The notes beneath the pieces are model-generated. The model worked only from the letters and a program-made list of their open reading frames with translations. It was not told where the DNA came from and did no database searches. Shown here piece by piece: positions 27,818 to 39,524 of a stretch of 64,000 bases of DNA. Source of the stretch: Methylobacter sp. S3L5C (GTDB lineage: Bacteria; Pseudomonadota; Gammaproteobacteria; Methylococcales; Methylomonadaceae); NCBI RefSeq assembly GCF_022788635.1, contig NZ_CP076024.1, forward strand, positions 496,001 to 560,000. The letters run 5' to 3'. Position 1 is the first letter of the stretch. Each line of letters opens with the position of its first letter. The translations under genes and the position numbers were made by a program.

Positions 27818-28504
27818 TTAACCGTGTTCTAAATCATCCTCATCTTCAAATCCGGCCTCATCATCAAACTCGATGTCATGCTCAAATCCGGCATGATCTT
27901 CAAACTCGGCACTCTCTTCAAATGCTGCGTAATCTTCAGGCTCAAGCTCGCCTTCAATTTTAAAGACATCTTTCAAGTATCGATATAATAATCGCGAAGA
28001 TTTTGGCGGCGTACCTGCTTGAGTTTCTTTTTGAATGTTGCGTAATAGCTGCCTTAACTGCTGCCGATCCGCATCAGGCTGTTCATTGAGAAATTCCGTC
28101 AAGGCATTATTACCTCCAGCAATCAAACGGTCGCGCCAGCGCTCAACGATATGATGCTCTCTTACTGCATGAGCACTTTGGTTTTTCATCCGTGCCAATT
28201 TTTCCAAGATAGGATCTATATCTATCTTGTTTAACTGCCCGGTAATAAATTTTAGTAGCCGCTTTCTTGCACCTTTGTGCGGCATTCCAGAAACCTCCAT
28301 AACTCCTTTATGGATATTGTCAGGAAGCTCAAGATATTTCACTTGAGCCGCCGACAATTCGGATAGCTCTTCACTTAATGCAAAAAGTACCGCCAACTCC
28401 TTTTTTATTTGAGTTTTATTGGGCCGAATAGCGTAATAAACTATTTCGCCCTTGCTGTTGTATTCATACTCATATTCTTGTTCTAGCTCTTGTTCTTCAC
28501 GCAT
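27818..28504 (-). CDS. darP: Ribosome-associated protein DarP (YjgA, DUF615)
   Basis: A 50S assembly-linked factor. It has 228 residues; E. coli YjgA has about 183. The core is conserved: RPNKTQIKKE near the start, LPDNIHKGV, RKRLLKFITGQLNKID, then RLLYRYLKDVF. The extra length is an acidic C-terminal tail from about residue 183, with repeated phrases such as EFEDHAGFEHDIEFDDEAGF, encoded by imperfect tandem repeats at 27830-27930. The N-terminus is also Glu/Tyr-rich. The gene is not next to pmbA as in many genomes. Confidence 0.9.
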   Translation of the reverse strand: MREEQELEQEYEYEYNSKGEIVYYAIRPNKTQIKKELAVLFALSEELSELSAAQVKYLELPDNIHKGVMEVSGMPHKGARKRLLKFITGQLNKIDIDPILEKLARMKNQSAHAVREHHIVERWRDRLIAGGNNALTEFLNEQPDADRQQLRQLLRNIQKETQAGTPPKSSRLLYRYLKDVFKIEGELEPEDYAAFEESAEFEDHAGFEHDIEFDDEAGFEDEDDLEHG

Positions 28505-28510
28505 TTTATA

Positions 28511-28669
28511 TCAAACCATTACCCAAAAAATAACACCACAAAACCCAAAGGCATCATTAAAATCACCCAAGTCGATTTTGCATTTTAGCTTTCTTATTGC
28601 CACTTTAATTCCAGAGCTCATCCAGAATATATCGGCAATACTATAGCGCCCAGTAACAAATTTTTCCAA
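28511..28669 (-). pseudogene. Possible remnant of a small membrane protein gene
   Basis: A frame from TTG 28669 reads EKFVTGRYSIADIFWM and then continues for about 35 less convincing residues. In another frame downstream, STWVILMMPLGFVVLFFG reads like a membrane helix. Together they suggest a small membrane protein broken by frameshift. The evidence is weak, and the 206-base gap may simply be non-coding. Confidence 0.25.
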
Positions 28670-28710
28670 GTAAAAAATACTTACCTGATTGTTACTCGGT
28701 AAAATAAAAT

Positions 28711-29226
28711 TTATTTTACCACATGCTTTTTAATCACTTTCCATGCTTCTATCTTTTGCTCAAGACTTAATGCTGCATAAGCTGGACTGGTTGATGGCAG
28801 ACACCGATATTCGAGGTAAGAAAAACGCTGATTTAAAGCAGGAATAATCTGCTTTCGGTATAATTTTTCAGCCATTTTCCCGTTAAAAAATATGTACTTA
28901 ACATCTTTATATTCAGTGAAAAAACCAGCAAAATCATTAGCTATAACGGTCTCCAACGTTATATTTGCATCCAAACTTCCTTTTCGGCTACAGCTTTGCA
29001 AGACATCCCAAACCGCTATCCTGTTTTCGATTAACAGCTCTTTACGCCCTTGATAACAAAGCAGGGGATCCAAACTGAACAACGCACTCATAATTGGCCA
29101 GAAAGCGTTTCTGGCATGCCCGTAATACTGCTGCCTGAGCAATGAAGCCTCACTTGGCATACTGCCTAATATCAAGACCTTGGCATTACCTGAAACGATA
29201 GGGAAAAAACCACTTATAGTTGTCAT
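28711..29226 (-). CDS. DNA-deoxyinosine glycosylase (uracil-DNA glycosylase superfamily)
   Basis: 171 residues. The start GFFPIVSGNAKVLILGSMPS and QQYYGHARNAFWPIM are the hallmarks of the HDG/TIGR04274 branch, which excises hypoxanthine from DNA. The LPSTSPAYA segment near the end fits the second conserved loop of the fold. It is likely a base-excision repair enzyme in the cytoplasm. It is divergent from rdgC. Confidence 0.87.
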   Translation of the reverse strand: MTTISGFFPIVSGNAKVLILGSMPSEASLLRQQYYGHARNAFWPIMSALFSLDPLLCYQGRKELLIENRIAVWDVLQSCSRKGSLDANITLETVIANDFAGFFTEYKDVKYIFFNGKMAEKLYRKQIIPALNQRFSYLEYRCLPSTSPAYAALSLEQKIEAWKVIKKHVVK

Positions 29227-29315
29227 AGTTTATTTTTTATAAAATTTACTTTATTTCTATACCTTCAAATTTGAGATAATGCTCAATCATTATTTTTACA
29301 GGATATCAGTTACTC

Positions 29316-30224
29316 ATGTGGTTTAAAAATCTTAGTGTTTTTCGTCTTACAGAAGCTTTCACCTTGGCTCCAGAAGAGCTGGAACAAAAACTTGAACCAC
29401 TGTCTTTTCGTTCCTGCGGCCTTCATGAGGAGTTTACTTTTGGCTGGACACCGCCTTTAGGCAAAACAGCACAGCAACTGGTGCATAACGCCAACGGCTT
29501 TATGATGCTATGTGTAAAAAAGGAAGAAAGAGTCCTGCCGTCTGCTGTCGTTAATGAATTAGTTCAGGAAAAAATTCTTGAACAAGAAGAGCTACAGTCG
29601 CGCAAATTATCCAAAAAAGAGCGAACTGAAATCAAAGATGAACTGATCTTTGATTTATTACCTAAGGCATTTACCTTTTCACGTAAAATATATGCTTATA
29701 TTGATCCTAAAGGAGGCTGGTTAATTGTCGATGCGGCTTCCGCAAAAAGTGCCGAGGATTTACTCAGTTTATTACGTAAATCTTTGAGCTCATTACCTGC
29801 CATGCCTCTTAATACTATCGAAAAACCAAGCACCACCATGACCCAATGGCTGCTTAACAATGAAGCACCTGACGACATCACTATCGAAGATGAATGTGAA
29901 TTGCGCTCACCAGAAGAGGCTGGTGGCATTATTCGCTGTAAGCGCCATGATTTATCGCTTCCCGAGATTAAAACTCACCTGGATACCGGTAAAGTAGTTA
30001 TTAAGCTGGCAGTAAGCTGGGCAGACCGACTGTCATTTATTATTGATGAAAACCTGTCGGTTAAGCGATTGCGCTTTCTTGAATTAATTCAGGATCAAGT
30101 CGCTGATATTGAAACCGAAGATGAGGCGGCACAATTTGATGTCGACTTTTCAATTATGTCAGCAGAACTGGCAAACTTCCTGCCACGTTTGATAGAGTTG
30201 TTTGGCGGAGAAAATAAGGCATAA
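29316..30224 (+). CDS. rdgC: Recombination-associated protein RdgC
   Basis: A ring-forming DNA-binding protein that limits RecA access. It has 302 residues and begins MWFKNLSVFRLTEAF, with FTFGWTPPLG and LPSAVVNELV, all typical. The length equals that of E. coli RdgC. It is followed immediately by a strong terminator. Confidence 0.96.
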   Translation: MWFKNLSVFRLTEAFTLAPEELEQKLEPLSFRSCGLHEEFTFGWTPPLGKTAQQLVHNANGFMMLCVKKEERVLPSAVVNELVQEKILEQEELQSRKLSKKERTEIKDELIFDLLPKAFTFSRKIYAYIDPKGGWLIVDAASAKSAEDLLSLLRKSLSSLPAMPLNTIEKPSTTMTQWLLNNEAPDDITIEDECELRSPEEAGGIIRCKRHDLSLPEIKTHLDTGKVVIKLAVSWADRLSFIIDENLSVKRLRFLELIQDQVADIETEDEAAQFDVDFSIMSAELANFLPRLIELFGGENKA

Positions 30225-30257
30225 AAAAAAGCCCGGCGGTAAACCGCCGGGCTTTTT
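30223..30257. terminator. Strong bidirectional terminator between rdgC and the Lpp-like gene
   Basis: A perfect 9-bp GC-rich stem (GCCCGGCGG at 30231-30239, complement at 30244-30252) with loop TAAA, flanked by eight A and five T. It serves the convergent rdgC and lipoprotein genes. Confidence 0.9.
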
Positions 30258-30278
30258 CTGCTCTAAAGCAATAATGAT

Positions 30279-30557
30279 TTATTTCATCATTGATTTTTTG
30301 AACAAGTTGTCCAATTTGCTGTTAGTGTCTTGAGCATACTGAGCAGCACGGTTAGCAGCAGATTCTGCAGCAGATGCTTTAGCAGATGCGTCAGCAGCCG
30401 CACTTTGTGCACTTTGTGCATCAGATGATGCTTGAGCTACAGAAGTTTTCAAGCCGTCAATTTGTGATTGCAGACCTTCGATATCTGAATTAGTCGCACA
30501 ACCAACAACCAAACTTGCAACCATTGCGATCATTGACAATTTCATTACTTTTTTCAT
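30279..30557 (-). CDS. Lpp-like major outer-membrane lipoprotein
   Basis: 92 residues: signal peptide with lipobox VVGC (Cys19), then an Ala/Ser-rich heptad coiled coil (LQSQIDGLKTSV to NRAAQYAQ), and a C-terminal Lys (KSMMK). This is the plan of Braun lipoprotein and OprI, which trimerise and are linked through the terminal Lys to peptidoglycan. The gene just upstream is an L,D-transpeptidase, the enzyme class that makes this link. Cross-linking here is inferred. Confidence 0.85.
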   Translation of the reverse strand: MKKVMKLSMIAMVASLVVGCATNSDIEGLQSQIDGLKTSVAQASSDAQSAQSAAADASAKASAAESAANRAAQYAQDTNSKLDNLFKKSMMK

Positions 30558-30641
30558 ATTATTTTCCTCAGTTAAAGTTATTACTACAAAAAAACATTAT
30601 AGCTGGCGGGATTCTAGCACTGTTAGCTATATTTTCCAGCT

Positions 30642-31184
30642 TTATTTTATCTTAACCACTGTTCCGGTGTCGATCAATTGACTTAAATGATCAATCTGAG
30701 TGTTAGTCAAGGCAATACAACCATGAGTCCAATCAAACGCTTTATGAATTCTTGCATCCGCACGCCCAAGACCATGAATACCAATTTGTCCACCTAACGG
30801 CGTGTTTTGTGGTGGTATTTGATGAAATTGATGGGCAGTAATGATTCGTTCATAAGTTAATCGATCAATAACACCCTTTCCTAAGGCTTTTTCCGCGTCT
30901 TCTGCGGAAGGGTAATTTAACCCAAAAAACCGTCGAAAGCTACTTTTTTCACCAACCCAGCCTATTCTATAATTTCCAAAAGGCGTCACGTTATCGCCCC
31001 GACGACCCTTTAATCCAGCACCGCCGCGACCTATAGCAATCTCACTCAATATTTCAAGTGTTTGCTGACCTTTTTTTACCTCAATTTTTCGTGTGGTAGT
31101 ATCGACTAAAAGCCACACATTGGGATCTGCATAAGCAGTAAAAGAAACTAAACTACAACACAGCAATAAATAAGTTCGCAACAT
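30642..31184 (-). CDS. L,D-transpeptidase (YkuD family)
   Basis: 180 residues with a signal peptide (LLLCCSLVSFTAYA). The YkuD catalytic region shows IGIHGLGRADARIH and WTHGCIALTN, with the nucleophilic Cys in HGC. Such periplasmic enzymes form 3-3 cross-links or attach lipoproteins to peptidoglycan. Its position 84 bases upstream of an Lpp-like gene on the same strand suggests a substrate-enzyme pair; whether it acts on that lipoprotein is not shown by the sequence. Confidence 0.9.
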   Translation of the reverse strand: MLRTYLLLCCSLVSFTAYADPNVWLLVDTTTRKIEVKKGQQTLEILSEIAIGRGGAGLKGRRGDNVTPFGNYRIGWVGEKSSFRRFFGLNYPSAEDAEKALGKGVIDRLTYERIITAHQFHQIPPQNTPLGGQIGIHGLGRADARIHKAFDWTHGCIALTNTQIDHLSQLIDTGTVVKIK

Positions 31185-31248
31185 ATTAAAATTTACATTA
31201 AAAAAGGATTTTGGTGTACTTTATAAACCACATTAATTATCGCACTAA

Positions 31249-32892
<1,644 letters not shown>

Positions 32893-32926
32893 GCTTAACG
32901 GCATAGAGACGCAACTTATCGCGTCT

Positions 32927-33757
32927 CTATGCCAATTCGACATTATGAGCGATATTGTGTAATGAACAGATCAAAAACACACCGGCAGCAATCAAGGCAA
33001 TTTGTTGCAATGAAGTCTTCATGTCAGTTTTGGTATGCAACGAGGGTATCAAATCAGCAACAGCAATATAAATAAAGCTTGAAGCTGCCAATGCCAGGAA
33101 ATATGGCAGACTATCATGTAAATCTTCCAGACTAAAGTAAGCCAACACGCCGCCTAAGACAGTAGTCAAGCTGGCCAGTACATTGTAAAAAAGCGCTTTA
33201 CCACGAGAATAACCACTGTCCAATAAAATGGCAAAGTCACCCACTTCTTGAGGAATTTCGTGCGCTGCCACCGCTAAACTGGTAACTATGCCTAATTGCA
33301 CATCGGTTAAAAATGCCGCCGCAATTAAAACACCATCAACAAAGTTATGAATACTATCGCCCACAATAATCAACGCGCCCGCAGACTTGGCAACACCGTG
33401 ACCATGTCCATGACTATGCGCATGATTGTCACTCTGCGTATCATCACCATGAGCTTCGCAACGACCATAATGACAATGTCGCCAGATCAACAACTTTTCC
33501 AGTACAAAAAAACCAAGAATACCGGCTAAAATTGTTGCCGATAATGATTGAAACTGCTCCGGCTTAACTTTTTCAAAAGCCTCGGGGATCAACCCCCAAA
33601 AGGCAACCGCTAATAATGCACCAATGGCAAAGCTAATCCCATGCGGTAATATTGCACTCCGGTGATGATCGCGTAACAGTAAAAAAATAGCTGCGGCCAT
33701 AACGCTTAATACGCCACCGACAGCGGTAAAGATAATAATTAATACCAATAAATTCAC
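32927..33757 (-). CDS. ZIP family metal transporter
   Basis: 276 residues with about eight hydrophobic helices and a His-rich cytoplasmic loop (HAHSHGHGHG). Helix IV/V signatures are DSIHNFVDGVLIAA and VAAHEIPQEVGDFAIL, the metal-binding motifs of ZIP transporters. It likely imports zinc or another divalent metal. It lies four bases from pgeF on the same strand, but a functional link is not evident. Confidence 0.92.
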   Translation of the reverse strand: MNLLVLIIIFTAVGGVLSVMAAAIFLLLRDHHRSAILPHGISFAIGALLAVAFWGLIPEAFEKVKPEQFQSLSATILAGILGFFVLEKLLIWRHCHYGRCEAHGDDTQSDNHAHSHGHGHGVAKSAGALIIVGDSIHNFVDGVLIAAAFLTDVQLGIVTSLAVAAHEIPQEVGDFAILLDSGYSRGKALFYNVLASLTTVLGGVLAYFSLEDLHDSLPYFLALAASSFIYIAVADLIPSLHTKTDMKTSLQQIALIAAGVFLICSLHNIAHNVELA

Positions 33758-33761
33758 TACG

Positions 33762-34586
33762 TCATTCTCTCCATATTAATGTCGCCATGCGTCCTGTTTG
33801 TGATTCCCTGCGATAAGAATAAAAACGCTCATGCTCGGTAACAGTACAGTGTGTACCGCCATAAACATTAACTACGCCCAGCGCCGCTAGTTCAATCCGG
33901 GCTAACTGGTAAATATCGGCCAACCACTTATCGTTACTTTGCTGTTTAAATGCATCGTTGAATGCTGCTGATTTTTGCATAAAAGCATCTCGCACTTCAA
34001 AGCCGACTTCAAAACGGTCAGGCCCGATTGCCGGCCCTAACCATACCAAAAAATCCGCCCTGCCCCCCTTTTTACAAAGTGGGGAACTGAGATCGGCATT
34101 TTGGAACTGGCTCCTCGCTTCTTCCTTTGATAAAGGGGGCTTAAGAGGACTTTGCATGGCATCGACCGTATTACCGATCACACCTGTCAACAAACCACGC
34201 CAACCAGCATGAATTGCTGCTACTTGCGTACCATCGCCGGAACAAACCAATAACGGCAAACAATCCGCAGTCAGCACCGCACAAACCACACCAGACTCAT
34301 TTGTATAACTGGCATCAGCTTGTTGCAATGAAGCCGTTTTTACGGCCTTAACGGCACGGTTACTGTGTATTTGCTCCAACCATACTGGCTCAGCGGGTAA
34401 ATCCAGCATTTCTGTAATAATCTGCCTGTTCTTTTTAACCAGATCATTATCATCACTAACATGAATCGCCGGATTAAGACTGGAGAAAATACCCTGGCTT
34501 ACACCCCCTGTTCGCAACGTGGTCGCTGCATGAATATTAGCGGGTGCCGGCCAGTCAGGAACCAACCAATGTTTAATCTCGGTCAT
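33762..34586 (-). CDS. pgeF: Purine nucleoside phosphorylase/peptidoglycan editing factor PgeF (YfiH) with an internal insertion
   Basis: 274 residues; the family usually has about 240-250. Conserved motifs are intact: TADCLPLLV, AIHAGWRGLL, WLGPAIGPDRFEVG, YGGTHCT and FYSYRRE, including the His/Cys metal ligands. Between TVDAM and FLVWLGPAIG there are about 34 extra residues (LKPPLSKEEARSQ to PLCKKGGRAD), encoded in frame by a palindromic element. It overlaps the end of rluD by 14 bases, the common rluD-pgeF pair. Confidence 0.93.
   Translation of the reverse strand: MTEIKHWLVPDWPAPANIHAATTLRTGGVSQGIFSSLNPAIHVSDDNDLVKKNRQIITEMLDLPAEPVWLEQIHSNRAVKAVKTASLQQADASYTNESGVVCAVLTADCLPLLVCSGDGTQVAAIHAGWRGLLTGVIGNTVDAMQSPLKPPLSKEEARSQFQNADLSSPLCKKGGRADFLVWLGPAIGPDRFEVGFEVRDAFMQKSAAFNDAFKQQSNDKWLADIYQLARIELAALGVVNVYGGTHCTVTEHERFYSYRRESQTGRMATLIWRE
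34053..34154. repeat. In-frame palindromic element inside pgeF
   Basis: A 102-bp segment with near-complementary ends: CCCCCTTTATCAAAG near one end and CTTTGTAAAAAGGGGGG near the other, read on the gene strand. Its length is a multiple of three and it keeps the frame. It resembles the PPLSKGG-type palindromic repeats seen between genes of environmental bacteria, and in principle the Rickettsia palindromic elements found inside genes. Confidence 0.7.
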
Positions 34587-35517
34587 TATCGGCTAAAGCT
34601 GCCAATAAACGCGTCATATCATCAGGCAAAGGCTGCGTCCATTCACAATATTCATCCGTTACCGGATGCTGTAAACCCAATTTTGCCGCATGTAATGCCT
34701 GACGTTTAAAGCTGCGCAATTCTTTTTCCAGTTGCTCGCTACAATCAGCCGGCATTTGAAAACGCCCACCATAAACCTGATCACCCAACAGCGGATAACG
34801 AATATGCGCCATGTGCACACGTATTTGATGAGTACGCCCTGTTTCCAGCTTAACTTGAACCAGGGTATGCCGGGTAAAGCGCTTCTCAACACGATAATGC
34901 GTAACCGCAAATTTACCGGATTCTTTAACCGCATAACGTTTACGGTCAGTAGGGTGCCTGGCGATAGGCTCGTCCACAGTGCCACCTGCCGTCATACGCC
35001 CCCGGGTAATCGCCAAGTATTCCCGAGTAATTGCCCTGTCTTGCAGCTGTTGCGTCAGACTGTTGTGAGCTTGCAGAGTCTTGGCAATCATCAGCAAGCC
35101 ACTGGTTTCTTTATCAATCCTGTGCACAATACCTGCCCGGGGCAGCGTTTCCAAGGTTGAATTATGGTTTAGCAAGGCATTTAACAACGTGCCATGCCAA
35201 TTTCCCACTGCGGGATGCACCACCAAGCCTGCCGGTTTGTTGACAATTAAAAGACTGTCATCCTCAAAAACAATATCCAAAGGAATAGGTTCAGCTTCAG
35301 AAGTGATCACCACTTCGGCCTCGGCATCCAGCATTATCGCTTCGCCGCCCTCAAGCTTGTCTTTGGGTTTTAGTGTTAAACCGTTAACCTGTACTCGCCC
35401 TGCTTTAACCCAAGTTTGCAATTTACTGCGCGAATAATCGGCAAACAGTTCGGCAAGTGCTTGGTCTAAACGCATGCCTGCCATTTCGTAAGGTACTTCT
35501 GCTGTTAATCTTGTCAT
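34573..35517 (-). CDS. rluD: 23S rRNA pseudouridine synthase RluD
   Basis: Makes pseudouridines in helix 69 of 23S rRNA. The ATG at 35517 gives 314 residues starting MTRLTAEVPYEMAGMRLDQ; a further upstream ATG at 35541 adds eight. An S4 domain (SRSKLQTWVKAGRVQVNG) precedes the catalytic domain with GIVHRIDKETSGLLMIAKT, including the catalytic Asp. It is divergent from bamD, the conserved arrangement. Confidence 0.96.
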   Translation of the reverse strand: MTRLTAEVPYEMAGMRLDQALAELFADYSRSKLQTWVKAGRVQVNGLTLKPKDKLEGGEAIMLDAEAEVVITSEAEPIPLDIVFEDDSLLIVNKPAGLVVHPAVGNWHGTLLNALLNHNSTLETLPRAGIVHRIDKETSGLLMIAKTLQAHNSLTQQLQDRAITREYLAITRGRMTAGGTVDEPIARHPTDRKRYAVKESGKFAVTHYRVEKRFTRHTLVQVKLETGRTHQIRVHMAHIRYPLLGDQVYGGRFQMPADCSEQLEKELRSFKRQALHAAKLGLQHPVTDEYCEWTQPLPDDMTRLLAALADNDRD

Positions 35518-35633
35518 AACAAGTTCTTCTGAATAACCCATTGTTAAGTTATACTCGCAGGATACCTAGCCAATAAAGTATCGCCGTTCATGCTGCGAGA
35601 AAACCTCTAATATTACAACGTGTCGTTAGTACT

Positions 35634-36479
35634 ATGCGATTAATTTTAATTAAATTTTCATTTATTTTTTTTTTAACCCTATCTCTTCAAGGTTGCGGAA
35701 CACTGAAAGAACTCTTTTCCAGTGATTCCAAATCGTCAGACGAGAATGAATACGTCGACTGGACAGCCCAAAAATTCCGCTCGGAGGCTAAATTAGCCGT
35801 AGATGCGGGCAGTTATGAAAAAGCCATCAAGCTCTACGAGGCACTTGGATCCCGCTACCCTTTTGGTGAAGACTCCGCTCAAACAGAACTGGATATCGCT
35901 TACGCTTATTTTAAAAATAATGATCCTGACTCGGCAATTGCTGCCGCTGATCGCTTCATTAAAATGAATCCTCGCAGCCCCGGTGTAGATTATGCTTATT
36001 ATTTAAAAGGCCTGGTTAATTACAATCGAGGCATAGGCTTTATTGATAGATTCCTGCCAACAGATACATCACAACGTGACACAGGAACGGCCCGTGATGC
36101 CTTAAAAAACTTTGAAGAATTAATTCGCCTGTTTCCCCGCAGTAAATATGTGTCTGATGCACGATCCAGAATGATTTCACTCAGAAATAATCTGGCCATG
36201 TACGAAGTCCACGTTGCACGCTACTATATAAAACGTAAGGCTTATGTAGCTGCTGCAGATAGAGCATCTACTGTTATCGAAAACTATGAGCGTACGCCTG
36301 CAGTTCCTTATGCCTTACTGGTCTTGCAGGAAGCTTATACCAATCTTGAAATGTTGGATCTTGCCAAAGATGTGACCCGGGTTTATGAATTAAACTATCC
36401 CAATGGCCCTCCGGTTCTGGAACACGAAAATGCAACGATTTCTCATAAAATATGGGATTTTATTGGTCTTGAAAAATAG
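35634..36479 (+). CDS. bamD: Outer membrane protein assembly factor BamD
   Basis: An essential BAM lipoprotein, 281 residues. Lipobox LQGC (Cys21). Five TPR-like repeats begin AKLAVDAGSYEKAIKLYEAL and SRYPFGEDSAQTELDIAYAYF, all typical of ComL/BamD. It is divergent from rluD across a 116-base spacer. Together with bamA and the BamC-like gene, this window holds three BAM components. Confidence 0.96.
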   Translation: MRLILIKFSFIFFLTLSLQGCGTLKELFSSDSKSSDENEYVDWTAQKFRSEAKLAVDAGSYEKAIKLYEALGSRYPFGEDSAQTELDIAYAYFKNNDPDSAIAAADRFIKMNPRSPGVDYAYYLKGLVNYNRGIGFIDRFLPTDTSQRDTGTARDALKNFEELIRLFPRSKYVSDARSRMISLRNNLAMYEVHVARYYIKRKAYVAAADRASTVIENYERTPAVPYALLVLQEAYTNLEMLDLAKDVTRVYELNYPNGPPVLEHENATISHKIWDFIGLEK

Positions 36480-36599
36480 CGGCAATGTAAAGCACTTTAA
36501 GATATTTTTTCACCATTAGCTTGGGCCTTTAAGCCGATATTTTTCTAAATGTAGCTGTCTCGATTAATTAGAGGCAGTTCATTTTGGTTTTTAATGCTG

Positions 36600-37196
36600 T
36601 TATTTAGCCATCACCAAAGCAAATAACTCAGTTGCCAATATTGCTTGTAGCCAGTTATTTAAAGCCTTAAAAGCAGACGCCCTAAACCACTGTTCATCAA
36701 CGCTGGCAAACTGACGAATAAACGGAAAAATAGCCGCATCGGCTAAAGAAAAATCACCACCGCACAAATACCTGTAATGCAGCAAACGGGCTTCAAGTTC
36801 AGTTAAAAACACTTCTGCCTGTTGCCGGTAATAAGTCTGCGAGAAATCCGGATACCGGTCTGCATATTTATAACGATCCAGGTACTGTCTAAAATCCCCA
36901 TCATTCCATTTGATCAACCTGTCCGCTTCAATATTAAAGTCCAGCCAGTGCTCCGGATCATGTTGCGCTAATGCCCAGCGCATAATATCCAAACTTTCCT
37001 CAATCACCGTTCCATTGGTAAGCTGTAATACCGGCACGGTACCTTTTGGAGATATAGCCAGAAGATGTTCCGGTTTGTTTTTTAATTCCACTTCCCGAAT
37101 TTCTACAGGAATACCCGCATAAATAATGGCCATTCTGGCTCTGATTGCGTAAGGGCAACGTCTGAAGCTATATAAAATGGGGAGGTTATTAGTCAT
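36600..37196 (-). CDS. Glutathione S-transferase family protein
   Basis: 198 residues. The N-terminal thioredoxin-like domain has LYSFRRCPYAIRARMAI, a CPYA motif with Cys in the usual position, and GTVPVLQL with the cis-Pro, then ESLDIMRWAL. An all-helical C-terminal domain follows with DFSLADAAIFPFIRQFA. It is a cytoplasmic GST-like enzyme with unknown substrate. Confidence 0.9.
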   Translation of the reverse strand: MTNNLPILYSFRRCPYAIRARMAIIYAGIPVEIREVELKNKPEHLLAISPKGTVPVLQLTNGTVIEESLDIMRWALAQHDPEHWLDFNIEADRLIKWNDGDFRQYLDRYKYADRYPDFSQTYYRQQAEVFLTELEARLLHYRYLCGGDFSLADAAIFPFIRQFASVDEQWFRASAFKALNNWLQAILATELFALVMAK

Positions 37197-37317
37197 GTTT
37201 AGTTATTTGGTTTGCACACATTTTAATTGGGTATATTAACTATCCTCAATTAACGTAATCTGGCATGTTGAGCCACAAAAGCACATCAATTGAATAATCT
37301 TCACCAAGGATACTAAT

Positions 37318-37356
37318 AAAAAAGCCCCGGTTGTTAAAAACAACCGGGGCTTTTTT
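37318..37356 (-). terminator. Rho-independent terminator of groESL
   Basis: A perfect 12-bp stem (GCCCCGGTTGTT at 37324-37335, complement at 37339-37350) with loop AAA, flanked by A and T runs. It is 40 bases past the groEL stop and can act in both directions. Confidence 0.92.
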
Positions 37357-37397
37357 GTGAAGCAGAGCTTAAAGCACAAAGCTTTAAGACAGCACGA

Positions 37398-39062
<1,665 letters not shown>

Positions 39063-39098
39063 CTATGTGTGTGATTATGATTAATAAAAAGCTTGGTC

Positions 39099-39386
39099 TT
39101 AACCTAAGATACCCATGATGTCTTCTTCACGCATAACGATAAGATCTTCACCATCAACTTTAACTTCGTTACCTGAGTATTTGCCAAACAAAACTTTATC
39201 GCCAACTTTAACGTCCAATGCGCGCACTGTACCATTATCCAGTTGTTTGCCATTACCTACGGCTAATACTATACCCTGGCTTGGCTTTTCAGCAGCAGAA
39301 CCAGGTAATACAATGCCACCAGCAGATGTCGTTTCTTCTTCAAGGCGTTTAACTATAACTCTATCGTGTAACGGACGTATATTCAT
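39099..39386 (-). CDS. groS: Co-chaperonin GroES
   Basis: The 95-residue lid of Gro[20 protein letters not shown], the mobile loop [17 protein letters not shown], and [19 protein letters not shown]. First gene of groESL, with a CIRCE element 39 bases before its start. Confidence 0.98.
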   Translation of the reverse strand: MNIRPLHDRVIVKRLEEETTSAGGIVLPGSAAEKPSQGIVLAVGNGKQLDNGTVRALDVKVGDKVLFGKYSGNEVKVDGEDLIVMREEDIMGILG

Positions 39387-39424
39387 CTATATCTCCTAAC
39401 ATTAAAATAAAAGGGTAACTGCTA

Positions 39425-39451
39425 TTAGCACTCGCTAGCAATGAGTGCTAA
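39425..39451. promoter_or_regulatory. CIRCE operator (HrcA binding site) of groESL
   Basis: A perfect CIRCE: TTAGCACTC (39425-39433), nine bases, GAGTGCTAA (39443-39451). HrcA binds this inverted repeat to repress chaperone genes. It lies between divergent groES and moeB. Confidence 0.95.
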
Positions 39452-39524
39452 TGATAATGAGCTTTTGCAGCCTGTCAAGTTCTTTGGCATAATCTCTAGC
39501 CACCATACACATTTAATATGACCC

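Noticed and set aside
34732-35437. Plus-strand frames of up to 142 residues across rluD
   Set aside because: Antisense shadows of rluD; no start signals or known domains.
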